A DNA stretch of 48,700 bases from positions 1-48,700 of the forward strand of contig NZ_SRSO01000033.1 of the NCBI RefSeq assembly GCF_004791695.1, read 5' to 3'. The notes below the pieces were generated by a model. That model saw only the letters and a program-made list of their open reading frames with translations, was not told the DNA's origin and searched no databases. The stretch is from Flavivirga rizhaonensis (GTDB lineage: Bacteria; Bacteroidota; Bacteroidia; Flavobacteriales; Flavobacteriaceae). Below, one piece after another: positions 18,037 through 26,028 of this stretch (position 1 is its first letter; each line of letters starts with the position of its first letter). The position numbers and the translations under genes are program-made.

Positions 18037-19425
18037 TTAACTAGAAGGCAATAATACTTTGTCAATTACATGTACAACACCATTTGTTGCAAGTACATTT
18101 AATAGGCTAGCTACCAAACCTGCAGGAGGAGTCGATCCACTTGCATCTTGAACAGTTAAATTTCCTAAGTTTATTGTAACATCTTGATCATTTAACATAG
18201 TTACATTGCCATTTGTTAAATCGGTTGAAAACACATAAGCATTAGGTTTAACTACATGATGTGTTAATATTCCTGCTACTGCTTCTGGAGCTGTAGCGTT
18301 TATTGCAGCTTCATCTAACCCAGCGGCTAAAAAGGCAGCATCTGTTGGTGCAAATACTGTAAAAGGACCATCACCTGAAAAGAAGTCAGATAAACCAGCT
18401 CTTGATAAAGCAGCTGCTAATAATGTGAATTCTGCAGGATCACCACTAGCAAAACTAGCTACTATTTCATTTATCGTATTAGTTGGGGGTACTAAAGTTC
18501 TGTCAATTACATGAACGATACCATTAGATCCAGTAATATCTGTAGCGGTAACTATGGTTGTTCCATTAATAGAGACATCACCTCCTGCATTTGTTAAATA
18601 TATGTTTCCGCCTAAAGTTTCAACTTCTGCGGCCGATCCTGATGTTGTTGGTAACATAGACTCTGTTATTGTTGCATCTATAACATGATAAGCTAAAACG
18701 GCATCTGCACCAGCAACGTCTGTAATACCAGCAGCTTCAAAAGCAGCGTTAGTAGGAGCGAAAAGTGTTAAACCGTTTCCGCTAGGACCATTACCTAAAA
18801 GTAATCCTAATATATCTGTATTTGCATTTTCAACGGCAGCAATGAGAGTCGTGAAGTCTTTATTAAAATATGCAGGTGCTACTATTGTACCAACTATTGG
18901 TAATATTGAAGGTGGTACCATTACATTATCAATAATATGTACCACACCGTTTGTTGCTATGGCATCTACTGCAGTAACTTGAGTATTTTGAATAAATACC
19001 CCATTACTATCAGCGACTATATCTGCTGATTCTCCATTAGCCATAGTGATTGTACCTGTCGTAACAGCACTTGCTTCTAATGCTGCAGTCGCATAAACAT
19101 GATATTGTAATACATTCTTTAAAACATCCTCAGGGATATCATCTATAGATGTTTGTCCTATCGCAGTTAAAAGAGCGTCAAAGGCATCATTGTCTGGTGC
19201 AAACACTGTAAAAGTACCACTATTACTTAGTAAATCTACTAAATCCGGATACTTAAGTAAAGCAGTTTCCAAGCTAGATAATTGCGGTGTTGCTTGTGTA
19301 ATTTGTACAATGTTGTTCGTTGGAACGAATTCGATTATCTCATTATCATCATCACTACACGAAGTTGCTAAAATTAATCCTAAGAAAAGGAATGATAAAT
19401 TTCTTAATTTTTTTAATGTTTTCAT
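18037..19425 (-). CDS. Lipoprotein with three fasciclin (FAS1) domains
   Basis: The 462-residue protein has a lipoprotein signal (LFLGLILATSC followed by SDDDNE, an acidic surface-export pattern). Three FAS1 domains follow at about 40-170, 175-315 and 320-460. Each shows the family H1 and H2 boxes, such as TVFAPDNDAFDALL, LTLFAPTNAAFEAAG and TVFAPTDAAFLAAG, and ends in NGVVHIIDNVMVPP-type strands. FAS1 domains mediate adhesion to other proteins or polysaccharides. The first domain keeps the spacing LLKYPDLVDLLSNSGTFTVFAP. It is likely a cell-surface adhesin. It is divergent from mnmA and convergent with the MORN-repeat gene, with its own promoter. Confidence 0.95.
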   Translation of the reverse strand: MKTLKKLRNLSFLFLGLILATSCSDDDNEIIEFVPTNNIVQITQATPQLSSLETALLKYPDLVDLLSNSGTFTVFAPDNDAFDALLTAIGQTSIDDIPEDVLKNVLQYHVYATAALEASAVTTGTITMANGESADIVADSNGVFIQNTQVTAVDAIATNGVVHIIDNVMVPPSILPIVGTIVAPAYFNKDFTTLIAAVENANTDILGLLLGNGPSGNGLTLFAPTNAAFEAAGITDVAGADAVLAYHVIDATITESMLPTTSGSAAEVETLGGNIYLTNAGGDVSINGTTIVTATDITGSNGIVHVIDRTLVPPTNTINEIVASFASGDPAEFTLLAAALSRAGLSDFFSGDGPFTVFAPTDAAFLAAGLDEAAINATAPEAVAGILTHHVVKPNAYVFSTDLTNGNVTMLNDQDVTINLGNLTVQDASGSTPPAGLVASLLNVLATNGVVHVIDKVLLPSS

Positions 19426-19448
19426 CTTTAATTTTTTTTAGTTATAAT

Positions 19449-19524
19449 CTGTTTAACAAATATATTAAATAATTAAACAAAAAAGCAAATTTTGTTTAAT
19501 TATTTTAAAATAAATTTAAACAAA
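19449..19524. repeat. Cluster of TTTGTTTAA half-sites and palindromes in a divergent intergenic region
   Basis: TTAAACAAAA at 19473-19482 and TTTTGTTTAA at 19490-19499 are exact 10-base inverted copies. The second also pairs with TTTAAACAAA at 19515-19524 to make a 34-base near-perfect palindrome, and GTTTAACAAA at 19451-19460 is a fourth related element. They overlap the FAS1 promoter and may be operator sites for a regulator. AT-rich composition makes chance palindromes easier, so this is tentative. Confidence 0.45.
19457..19488 (-). promoter_or_regulatory. Promoter of the FAS1 lipoprotein gene
   Basis: On the minus strand, TTTG near 19488 and TATATTTG at 19464-19457 match the Bacteroidota sigma-ABfr -33 and -7 elements with a 21-base spacer. 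Transcription would begin about 25 bases before the FAS1 start codon. Confidence 0.6.
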
Positions 19525-19583
19525 AATGCATTTCATCGATGTTTTGGTTAATTTCATTTTATATGAAATCTTGTAATTATATG

Positions 19584-19591
19584 TATCTTTG
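19584..19591 (+). promoter_or_regulatory. -7 promoter element of mnmA
   Basis: TATCTTTG matches TAnnTTTG and lies 17 bases before the mnmA start codon. I find no TTG at the usual -33 distance. Confidence 0.5.
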
Positions 19592-19608
19592 TACCCTAAT
19601 TTTTTTTA

Positions 19609-20796
19609 ATGAAACGAGTTATTATTGGTCTTTCGGGAGGTGTAGATTCTAGTGTTGCTGCTTATATATTAAAGGAGCAAGGGTACGAAGTTATTGGCTT
19701 GTTTATGAAAAATTGGCATGATGATTCTGTAACGATATCGAATGAATGTCCTTGGTTAGATGATAGTAATGATGCCATGTTGGTTGCCGAAAAATTAGGA
19801 ATACCATTTCAAACAGTCGATTTAAGTGAACAATATAAAGAGCGTATAGTAGATTATATGTTCAACGAATACGAAAAGGGTAGAACACCAAACCCAGATG
19901 TACTTTGTAATAGAGAGATTAAGTTTGATGTTTTTATGAAAATAGCCTTAGAACTTGGAGCAGATTATGTAGCAACAGGCCATTATTGTAGAAAAGGAAC
20001 CATTCAAAAAGAGGGCAAAGAAATTTATCAGTTACTTGCTGGAATAGACGATAATAAAGATCAATCTTATTTTTTATGCCAATTATCTCAAGATCAATTA
20101 GCTAAATCTTTGTTTCCAATAGGGGAATTAACAAAACCTGAGGTGCGTGAGATAGCAACCAAACTGGATTTAGTAACAGCCGAAAAGAAAGATTCTCAAG
20201 GATTATGCTTTATTGGTAAAGTAAAATTACCGGATTTTCTTCAACAACAGTTAAAGCCAAAAGAAGGTGTTATAGTTGAAATTCCTAAAGAGCAAGAAGT
20301 TTTTAGTCATGTTGATACAGAATTTAATTCGGAAGAGGAGAAATTAAAATACTTATCTCGTAAGATTGATTATAAAGTTGATTATGGTAAAATAGTAGGT
20401 AAACATCAGGGCGCTCATTATTTTACTAAAGGTCAACGAAAAGGATTAGCAGTAGGGGGTACCGTAGAGCCTTTATTTGTAATAGACACAGATGTTAATG
20501 AGAATGTTATTTATACAGGTCAAGGAAAAGAGCATCCCGGGTTATTTAAAAAGGCGTTGTTTGTAACTAATGAAGAACTTCATTGGGTTCGGGAGGATTT
20601 AGAATTAAATTCAGGTGAAACAATAGAAGTTATGGCCAGAATTCGTTATAGACAATCATTACAAAAAGCCATGTTACATAAAGTAGAAAGTGGTTTATAT
20701 GTTGAATTTGAAGAATTTCAATCTGCAATTACAGCAGGACAATTTGTAGCGTGGTATTCAGGGGATGAGTTAGTAGGTTCGGGAGTAATTTCTTAA
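19609..20796 (+). CDS. mnmA: tRNA-specific 2-thiouridylase MnmA
   Basis: MnmA thiolates uridine 34 in the anticodon of tRNAs for Lys, Glu and Gln, taking sulfur from a relay or a cysteine desulfurase. The 395-residue protein has the PP-loop ATP site at the N-terminus (GLSGGVDSSVAAYIL, about 6-20). Its two catalytic Cys residues are Cys100 in NPDVLCNREIKF and Cys200 in SQGLCFIGK, equivalent to Cys102 and Cys199 of E. coli MnmA. The later TKGQRKGLAVGG and C-terminal beta barrel (about 310-395) are also typical. Between about residues 230 and 260 it has an insertion rich in Glu and Lys that is common in Bacteroidota members. It has its own promoter and is monocistronic, followed by a gene fossil. 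Confidence 0.98.
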   Translation: MKRVIIGLSGGVDSSVAAYILKEQGYEVIGLFMKNWHDDSVTISNECPWLDDSNDAMLVAEKLGIPFQTVDLSEQYKERIVDYMFNEYEKGRTPNPDVLCNREIKFDVFMKIALELGADYVATGHYCRKGTIQKEGKEIYQLLAGIDDNKDQSYFLCQLSQDQLAKSLFPIGELTKPEVREIATKLDLVTAEKKDSQGLCFIGKVKLPDFLQQQLKPKEGVIVEIPKEQEVFSHVDTEFNSEEEKLKYLSRKIDYKVDYGKIVGKHQGAHYFTKGQRKGLAVGGTVEPLFVIDTDVNENVIYTGQGKEHPGLFKKALFVTNEELHWVREDLELNSGETIEVMARIRYRQSLQKAMLHKVESGLYVEFEEFQSAITAGQFVAWYSGDELVGSGVIS

Positions 20797-20811
20797 ATTG
20801 CAATAGCTTAA

Positions 20812-21036
20812 ATGACTATACTTCCTAATCCAACAAAAGGACTAATTCGTTTTAGTCTTCCTCTTGATCAAAGTGAGTTATCCGTTACTATTTTTAATGT
20901 TTTAGGAAAAAAATAATAGAAACTATTATTACCAAAGATAATAATCAGGTAGATATATCTTCATTTTCAAATGGAGCCATATAGCTATAATTCAATCTAA
21001 AAACATATCAAAAACATAAAACTTATAAAATATTAA
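20812..21036 (+). pseudogene. Fossil of a type IX secretion (Por) C-terminal sorting domain
   Basis: Pieced across frames, this stretch encodes a recognisable type-A T9SS tail. The first part reads LPNPTKGLIRFSLPLDQSEL and SVTIFNVLGKK, then meets TAA TAG. Shifting frame at the A7 run gives IIETIITKDNNQVDISSFSNGA, and a further shift gives a KTYK or LIKY ending next to the following start codon. The loss of one A from an A8 run explains the first break, and at least one more lesion is needed. The passenger domain that such tails guide across the outer membrane is absent, so this is only the 3' end of a lost gene. Confidence 0.8.
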
Positions 21037-21978
21037 ATGACCAATAGCATCACTCAATTATTCAATATTAAATACCCCATTATTCAAGCGGGTATGATTT
21101 GGAATAGTGGTTGGCGATTAGCTTCGGCAGCAAGTAACTCAGGTATTTTAGGACTCATTGGAGCAGGATCTATGTATCCAGATGTTTTGAGAGATCATAT
21201 TCAAAAATGTAAAAAAGCTACAGATAAACCTTTTGGTGTTAATGTTCCTATGTTGTATCCAAATATTGAAGAGATCATGGACATCATTGTTGAAGAAGGC
21301 ATACAAGTTGTATTTACTTCAGCCGGAAACCCCAAAACATGGACATCCTGGTTACAAGAACGCGGTATTATAGTAGTGCATGTGGTTAGTAGTGTAAAAT
21401 TCGCATTGAAAGCACAAGAAGCTGGTGTTGATGCTATAGTTGCTGAAGGTTTCGAAGCTGGAGGACACAATGGTAGAGATGAAACAACGACGTTGACTCT
21501 GATACCCATGGTGAAAGAGCAGATTCATATTCCAATAATTGCAGCTGGGGGTATCGCTACAGGAAAAGCGATGTTGGCAACTATGATTTTAGGTGCGGAT
21601 GGCGTACAAGTGGGCAGTCGGTTTGTAGCAAGTGAAGAGAGTTCTGCTCATGTGGCCTTTAAAAAAGTAGTTGTTGATGCTAAAGAAGGTGACACCCAAT
21701 TAACATTAAAAGAATTAGCACCTGTACGCTTGATAAAAAATAAATTTTACAACGACATACAAGCCTTGTACAAAACGGGACCAACCATTGAGGAGCTTAA
21801 AACTTTATTAGGTCGTGCAAGAGCAAAAAAGGGCATGTTTGAAGGTGAATTAGAAGAAGGGGAATTAGAAATTGGACAAATTGCAGGCTTGATTCACAAT
21901 ATTAAGCCAGTATCTAACATTGTAGAAGATATGCTAAAAGAGTTTGAAGTAGCTAAGAAGATGGTACTTGGTTTATAA
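21037..21978 (+). CDS. Nitronate monooxygenase-like FMN flavoprotein (2-nitropropane dioxygenase family)
   Basis: The 313-residue protein is a TIM-barrel FMN enzyme of the NMO/FabK-like family. It shows the N-terminal YPIIQAGM box, the AEGFEAGGHNG motif with His144 (candidate catalytic base), the phosphate-binding IPIIAAGGIATG and the GADGVQVGSRFVASEES segment. Members oxidise alkyl nitronates such as propionate 3-nitronate; relatives include FabK enoyl-ACP reductases and quinone reductases, so the substrate is not certain. It begins directly after the sorting-domain fossil and has no clear operon partner. Cytoplasmic, no signal peptide. Confidence 0.85.
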   Translation: MTNSITQLFNIKYPIIQAGMIWNSGWRLASAASNSGILGLIGAGSMYPDVLRDHIQKCKKATDKPFGVNVPMLYPNIEEIMDIIVEEGIQVVFTSAGNPKTWTSWLQERGIIVVHVVSSVKFALKAQEAGVDAIVAEGFEAGGHNGRDETTTLTLIPMVKEQIHIPIIAAGGIATGKAMLATMILGADGVQVGSRFVASEESSAHVAFKKVVVDAKEGDTQLTLKELAPVRLIKNKFYNDIQALYKTGPTIEELKTLLGRARAKKGMFEGELEEGELEIGQIAGLIHNIKPVSNIVEDMLKEFEVAKKMVLGL

Positions 21979-21981
21979 CCC

Positions 21982-22109
21982 TCATTTCTTTGGTAATTCA
22001 CTTGCGGGGATTTTATATAATCGACTTAATCCTGGTGGTAAATCTAATTTGCTTAGGTTTAATTTAAATTCTTCAAATTTACAATTCGTTCGGTGTCTCC
22101 TATTTTTTT
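21982..22109 (-). pseudogene. C-terminal gene fragment, frameshifted, unknown family
   Basis: On the minus strand one frame reads KKIGDTERIVNLKNLN then stops, and the adjacent frame continues with KLDLPPGLSRLYKIPASELP and two lysines to a TGA at 21984-21982. Both pieces look like real coding sequence and join naturally across one frameshift near 22060. I do not recognise the family, and no upstream coding part remains. It is probably the tail of a lost gene convergent with the NMO-like gene. Confidence 0.45.
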
Positions 22110-22385
22110 TAAATAAATTTTAAAAATAATTAAAGAAAATAAAAAGGAGGAATATATAATTCCTCCTTAAAATAAACGCTGAAACTTATAAGCTTATACT
22201 TTGTTCTCCCTTTAAAATAAAAAGCTAAATGTTCCTTAAAGTGTTGTTTATTATTTAGTTTGCTTTTTTAAAGCGATGCGAATGTATGAAATTACCAACA
22301 TTTAAGAGTTGAAAATTTATAAACATTTGTAAAGAGTTATCAACATTTGTTAATTTTTAATAAAAATCAAAAGAAGGTTACAAAA
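22110..22385. other. Non-coding stretch containing a perfect hairpin
   Basis: AAGGAGGAAT at 22144-22153 and ATTCCTCCTT at 22159-22168 form a perfect 10-base stem with a 5-base loop. The T-rich run that would make it an intrinsic terminator lies on the minus strand only (TTTTTATTTTC), yet no minus-strand gene ends there. It could terminate a small minus-strand RNA starting somewhere in 22169-22420, or be a relic. Nothing else recognisable is seen. Confidence 0.45.
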
Positions 22386-22418
22386 TTGATAAAGATATAA
22401 GGCTAAAGATTACTTTTG
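22386..22418 (+). promoter_or_regulatory. Promoter of the MATE transporter gene, possibly leaderless
   Basis: TTG at 22386-22388 and TACTTTTG at 22411-22418 match the flavobacterial -33/-7 elements with a 22-base spacer. The start codon follows only 4 bases after the -7 element, so the transcript may begin at or within the ATG. Confidence 0.5.
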
Positions 22419-22422
22419 CCTA

Positions 22423-23802
22423 ATGCAATTAAAAGACTATACCAAAGAATTTAAATACAATTGGAAATTAGCCTCTCCAGTTATGCTAGGGATGTTAGGG
22501 CATACGTTTGTTAGCTTTGTAGATAATATCATGGTTGGACAATTAGGAACAGCAGAACTTGCTGCAGTATCCTTAGGTAATAGCTTTATGTTTATTGCTA
22601 TGTCTTTAGGGATTGGTTTTTCAACAGCTATAACACCTTTAGTTGCAGAAGCAGATACAGCAAAAGATTTTATAAAAGGGAAATCATCTTTTAAACATGG
22701 TTTGTTTTTATGTACTGTTTTAGGAATATTACTGTTCTTAATGGTCTTTTTTGCAAAACCACTTATGCATTTAATGAAACAACCGGTAGAGGTCGTAGAG
22801 TTGGCCATTCCATACTTAGATTTAGTTGCTTTTTCTTTAATTCCTTTGATTATTTTTCAAGGGTTTAAACAGTTTGGTGACGGGCTGTCTATGACCAAAT
22901 ACCCGATGTACTCAACATTATTGGGAAATATTATAAATATAGTTTTAAATTATTTGTTGATTTTTGGGAAGTTTGGATTTCCAGAATTAGGTATAGTAGG
23001 AGCTGCTTATGGCACTTTAGTATCGCGTATAATTATGGTTTGGCATTTATGGTTTTTACTTAAAGGAAAAGAGAAATCGAAAGCTTTTGTAACGAATATT
23101 AAATTTTTCGTTTTAGACAAATTAATGCTTAATAAAATTATCAATTTAGGAGCACCAAGTGCCATGCAAATGTTTTTTGAAGTCGCCATTTTTACAGCGG
23201 CCATATGGTTAAGTGGATTGTTAGGAAAGAACCCTCAAGCTGCAAACCAAATAGCACTTAATTTATCGTCTATGACATTTATGATAGCTATGGGGTTAAG
23301 CGTGGCCTCTATGATTCGTGTTGGTAATCAAAAAGGGTTAAAAGCATATTACGAGTTAAGACGTATTGCTTTTTCTTTATTTTTAATGGGAACTATGTTT
23401 GCTGTAAGTTTTGCGTTGATATTCTTTTTATTTCACAATCAATTGCCAAAATTGTATGTAGATTTTAATGATGCCAAGAACTTAATTGATAATACCGAAG
23501 TAGTAAGTATTGCATCCAAATTATTAATAGCTGCTGCAATATTTCAAATAAGTGATAGTATACAAGTTTTAGTTTTAGGAGCTTTGCGTGGATTACAAGA
23601 TGTCAAAATACCAACCATGATCACATTTGTATCATATTGGTTAGTTGGATTTCCTATAAGTTGGTTTTTAGGAAAGGAAGATGCTTATGGTAGTTTTGGT
23701 ATATGGTTAGGTTTACTTGCTGGCTTAACAACAGCTGCTATATTATTGTATATTCGATTTAATCATTTAACTAAAAAGTTAATTAAAGTTGAAAGCGTGT
23801 AA
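22423..23802 (+). CDS. MATE family multidrug efflux transporter (NorM-like)
   Basis: The 459-residue inner-membrane protein has twelve predicted membrane helices in two MatE halves (about 12-170 and 235-400). The N-terminal SPVMLGMLGHTFVSFVDNIMVGQLG is the family's most conserved stretch, and the GLGIGFSTAITPLVAEA-like region follows (here SLGIGFSTAITPLVAEA). MATE proteins export cationic drugs and toxic metabolites in exchange for Na+ or H+. It has its own promoter and no regulator nearby. Substrate cannot be predicted. Confidence 0.95.
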   Translation: MQLKDYTKEFKYNWKLASPVMLGMLGHTFVSFVDNIMVGQLGTAELAAVSLGNSFMFIAMSLGIGFSTAITPLVAEADTAKDFIKGKSSFKHGLFLCTVLGILLFLMVFFAKPLMHLMKQPVEVVELAIPYLDLVAFSLIPLIIFQGFKQFGDGLSMTKYPMYSTLLGNIINIVLNYLLIFGKFGFPELGIVGAAYGTLVSRIIMVWHLWFLLKGKEKSKAFVTNIKFFVLDKLMLNKIINLGAPSAMQMFFEVAIFTAAIWLSGLLGKNPQAANQIALNLSSMTFMIAMGLSVASMIRVGNQKGLKAYYELRRIAFSLFLMGTMFAVSFALIFFLFHNQLPKLYVDFNDAKNLIDNTEVVSIASKLLIAAAIFQISDSIQVLVLGALRGLQDVKIPTMITFVSYWLVGFPISWFLGKEDAYGSFGIWLGLLAGLTTAAILLYIRFNHLTKKLIKVESV

Positions 23803-23906
23803 GTGAACTAAAGTATTTAAGTTTATAGTGTTACTTTACAAACAAAGAGCTTATTATAAAATTAAAAAGACTTTTTGCTATTTTCACTTCAGTATCTAAT
23901 AAATTT

Positions 23907-23914
23907 TAACTTTG
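23907..23914 (+). promoter_or_regulatory. -7 promoter element for the small acidic gene and PAP2 gene
   Basis: TAACTTTG fits TAnnTTTG exactly and lies about 50 bases before the next ATG. No well-spaced -33 TTG is seen. Confidence 0.4.
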
Positions 23915-23963
23915 CATCAGATAATTTAAGTACATTTTAGGCATTTATAACTTATAATTTAAT

Positions 23964-24191
23964 ATGACACTTCCAAAATTTATACTTGGCGATAATACAG
24001 AATACCCTAATGCTATTTTTGTCATTCATACAGAGTTTCCTAGATTTATAATAAACCTTGAAGACGATGAAGTAGAATGGTTTGAAGACTTTGATGTTGA
24101 AGATCAAAAAGAGCTTGAAAACGAAACCGAAAACGCTATAAAATTAGCTACAGCGTTTTACGATAATGAAGTAGCGAAATATGAAGATTAG
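23964..24191 (+). CDS. Small conserved acidic protein of unknown function
   Basis: The 75-residue product is very acidic, especially over residues 31-56 (LEDDEVEWFEDFDVEDQKEL), with no signal or membrane segment, so it is cytoplasmic. I recognise it only as a type of short protein common in Flavobacteriaceae; no function is known to me. Its stop is 9 bases before the start of the PAP2 gene, which makes a two-gene operon likely, but that gives no direct functional clue. Confidence 0.75.
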   Translation: MTLPKFILGDNTEYPNAIFVIHTEFPRFIINLEDDEVEWFEDFDVEDQKELENETENAIKLATAFYDNEVAKYED

Positions 24192-24200
24192 TATATAGCA

Positions 24201-24770
24201 ATGATTGAAAAACTTTTAGAACGTGATACCGAACTATTTTTGTTTTTAAATAATCTAGGTTCTCAACCTTGGGATAACCTATGGTTAATAATAACAAATA
24301 AGCTTACGTTTATCCCACTGTACGCTATTTTGCTCTTTTTACTTTATAAAAAATATGGATTAAAATCATTACTTATTTTTGTTGTGGTTGTGGCTTTAAT
24401 GATCACTTTCACAGACCAAATAACCAATGTGTTCAAGCGAGGATTTCAACGCTCAAGACCTTGTGGAGAAGATAATTTAATTGACCAAATGCGATTTATA
24501 GCTGTACGATGTGGCAAGTATGGTTTCTTTTCAGGGCATTCATCTAACTCTATGGCAGCAGCTGTGTTTGCAGGTTTAATACTAAAACAGTATTATAAAT
24601 ACCTTATTTTTATTTTATTGTTTTGGAGCTTAGTAGTGGCTTATAGTAGAATTTATGTTGGTGTCCATTATCCGTTAGATATTGTATGTGGATTAGTATT
24701 TGGTGCTATTTCAGGATTTCTATTTTATAAATTAGCGAAGTATCTTTTAAAACGATTTGTATCTTCTTAA
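24201..24770 (+). CDS. PAP2-type membrane phosphatase
   Basis: The 189-residue membrane protein has all three acid-phosphatase motifs of the PAP2 superfamily: KRGFQRSRP (about 77-85), SGH at 111-113 with His113, and SRIYVGVHYPLD with His156. Five to six membrane helices surround them. Such proteins dephosphorylate undecaprenyl pyrophosphate or other lipid phosphates on the periplasmic face; the undecaprenyl role, which recycles the cell-wall carrier, is the most common in this size class but is not proven here. It is co-directional with the acidic-protein gene. Confidence 0.92.
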   Translation: MIEKLLERDTELFLFLNNLGSQPWDNLWLIITNKLTFIPLYAILLFLLYKKYGLKSLLIFVVVVALMITFTDQITNVFKRGFQRSRPCGEDNLIDQMRFIAVRCGKYGFFSGHSSNSMAAAVFAGLILKQYYKYLIFILLFWSLVVAYSRIYVGVHYPLDIVCGLVFGAISGFLFYKLAKYLLKRFVSS

Positions 24771-24869
24771 CTATTATACTCCTTTTCGTTTACAAACATA
24801 GGATGACTTAGAGCATGTTAGAAACAAAAATTGATTGATAATAAATAATTAATCAGAAAGATATAAAAA

Positions 24870-25943
24870 TCACGTTAACCCTAATAAATAATCAGCCGCA
24901 GCAAATGGTGTTTTTTTATTGGTTTCTATAAGCAGTAATTGATTTGCTAATTCTTTTTTAATTTTTGAGTGATTAAAGAACTCAAATTTTAATTGCTCTT
25001 CAATAGTTTGAATCAGCCAAAATTTATTTTGCTCATGTCGTTTTTCTTGAAAGTAATTGTTTTTAGAAGTAGTAGTCACATAATCTAAAATCAATTCCCA
25101 GATGGAATTGATACCTTCATTATTAATGGCACTGCAAATAGTTACTTTAGGTTGCCAACCAGAAAGTTTTTCAGGGTAGAGGTGAAGTGCTCTGTTAAAT
25201 TCTACTTTAGCAACTTTGGCACGTTTTAAATTATCTCCATCTGCTTTGTTAATAGCAATCACATCTGCCATTTCTATAATACCTCGTTTTATACCTTGCA
25301 ATTCATCACCAGCACCAGCTAATTTTAATAATAAAAAGAAATCGACCATACTGTGTACAGTGGTTTCACTTTGACCAACACCAACAGTTTCAATAATAAT
25401 GACATCAAATCCAGCAGCTTCACATAAAATAATAGCCTCTCTGGTTTTTCTGGCAACTCCTCCCAGTGAATCCCCAGAAGCCGATGGACGTATAAAAACA
25501 TTGGCATCTTTCACTAAATCTTCCATTCTGGTCTTATCACCTAGAATACTCCCTTTTGTTAGTGAACTACTAGGATCTATTGCCAGTACGGCAATACGTT
25601 TTCCTTTTGAAGTAATATGTTTTCCAAAAGTTTCAATAAAAGTACTTTTTCCAACTCCTGGAACCCCAGTAATACCTATGCGAATGGATTTATTTGCATG
25701 CGGTAAACATGCTTTTATTATTTTATTTGCTTTTTTTAAATGCGTTGGATTTTTGCTTTCTACCAAAGTGATGGCCCTGCTTAAAGCCGTAATATCCTTA
25801 TTTAAAATAGAGGTTACTAGAGCACTTGTATTAATTTCAGCCCTACGTTTCTCCTTAATAGTTTTGATACTGGATTGATTGGTGATTTCAGAAACCGAAA
25901 CACCTTTTTTTTCTCTAAGTGCAGATTTTTTTTCTTTTGACAC
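24870..25943 (-). CDS. meaB: Methylmalonyl-CoA mutase-associated GTPase MeaB
   Basis: MeaB is a G3E-family GTPase that guards and reloads the adenosylcobalamin cofactor of methylmalonyl-CoA mutase. The 357-residue protein has the P loop GVPGVGKST near residues 96-104, the switch region AIDPSSSLTKGSILGDKTRM, the ETVGVGQSE motif and the base-specificity motif NKADGD. The basic N-terminal extension of about 50 residues is a little longer than in enterobacterial ArgK. The mutase subunits are not adjacent in this window. Convergent with the PAP2 gene. Confidence 0.96.
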   Translation of the reverse strand: MSKEKKSALREKKGVSVSEITNQSSIKTIKEKRRAEINTSALVTSILNKDITALSRAITLVESKNPTHLKKANKIIKACLPHANKSIRIGITGVPGVGKSTFIETFGKHITSKGKRIAVLAIDPSSSLTKGSILGDKTRMEDLVKDANVFIRPSASGDSLGGVARKTREAIILCEAAGFDVIIIETVGVGQSETTVHSMVDFFLLLKLAGAGDELQGIKRGIIEMADVIAINKADGDNLKRAKVAKVEFNRALHLYPEKLSGWQPKVTICSAINNEGINSIWELILDYVTTTSKNNYFQEKRHEQNKFWLIQTIEEQLKFEFFNHSKIKKELANQLLLIETNKKTPFAAADYLLGLT

Positions 25944-26028
25944 GAATAAACAAATGTTTGTCTAATTTACTATTTTATTTGAGAAAATTGATTAGAACCA
26001 TTAATTACTGTAACTAACGACTGAATAC

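Noticed and set aside
22337..22345. DnaA-box-like TTATCAACA, hinting at an origin
   Set aside because: A single site with one mismatch to TTATCCACA; no clustered boxes or origin-associated genes.
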